From the NCBI GenBank assembly GCA_030692045.1, contig JAUYCX010000119.1, positions 34,978 through 98,977 on the forward strand: DNA of 64,000 nt, in the 5' to 3' direction; not shown here. Below are more notes on the stretch, generated by a model that did not search any database, was not told where the DNA came from, and worked only from the letters and a program-made list of their open reading frames with translations. Position 1 is the stretch's first letter. This stretch comes from Candidatus Omnitrophota bacterium (GTDB taxonomy: Bacteria > Omnitrophota > Gorgyraeia > JAUYCX01).

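Noticed and set aside
9929-64000. Dozens of 60-138 aa minus-strand ORFs opposite the giant ORF (e.g. 11912-12292, 14105-14461, 27611-28027, 36212-36604, 40676-41056)
   Set aside because: Compositionally skewed antisense shadows of a continuous coding frame, without RBS or recognisable families. Only the 55178-55772 pair has family-level support.
1-64000. tRNA/rRNA genes
   Set aside because: No recognisable rRNA or tRNA signature seen by eye; a tRNAscan-SE/barrnap run would settle it.

Overview
The window holds two linked blocks on the + strand. (1) Positions 1-9692 are a Tad/type IVb-pilus-like locus. It starts with a sigma70-like promoter and a probable GEMM-I (c-di-GMP-I class) riboswitch whose 3' half can pair into an intrinsic terminator. 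Next come about a dozen tandem small proteins with a class III / Flp-like 'Q-x-x-x-E-[YFLA]' leader, plus TadE-like and TadG-like proteins and TadB/TadC-like (T2SSF) membrane proteins. Intergenic gaps and one pilin N-terminus contain several families of palindromic repeats. (2) From the ATG at 9954 (frame 0) to the window end there is one reading frame with no stop codon: 54,047 nt, at least 18,015 codons. The ORF track omits it because it has no stop inside the window; the absence of any frame-0 ORF after 9932 supports this, as do my spot translations around 10.0-13.0, 18.4, 28-30, 35.7, 37.2, 46.2, 55.1-55.9 and 60.1 kb. The giant product starts with a signal-peptide-like segment and a C39-like peptidase domain. 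It strings together many otherwise unrelated domains: LanKC-N-like, ART-like, two sigma70 region-4-like HTHs, SAM methyltransferases, a caspase/gingipain-like domain, four HExxH motifs (two M50/S2P-like), a PEMT/ICMT-like domain, LysM, a J-domain-like segment, a LspA-like domain, GT2, alpha/alpha-barrel and Ig-like modules, PG-binding-like segments, a TPR array, a subtilase with Asp->Asn, and a beta-rich region. About a dozen internal signal-peptide-like segments are scattered through it. Oddities inside the giant frame are: a complete antisense DUF433/DUF5615-type toxin-antitoxin cassette with its own promoter and RBS; a nested 90-codon ORF in another + frame with an SD and a flanking hairpin; and multiple in-frame palindromic DNA elements. 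The combination suggests an Omnitrophota-type bacterium, where giant genes are known, but taxonomy is an inference. All domain names come from motif recognition by eye, not from a search.
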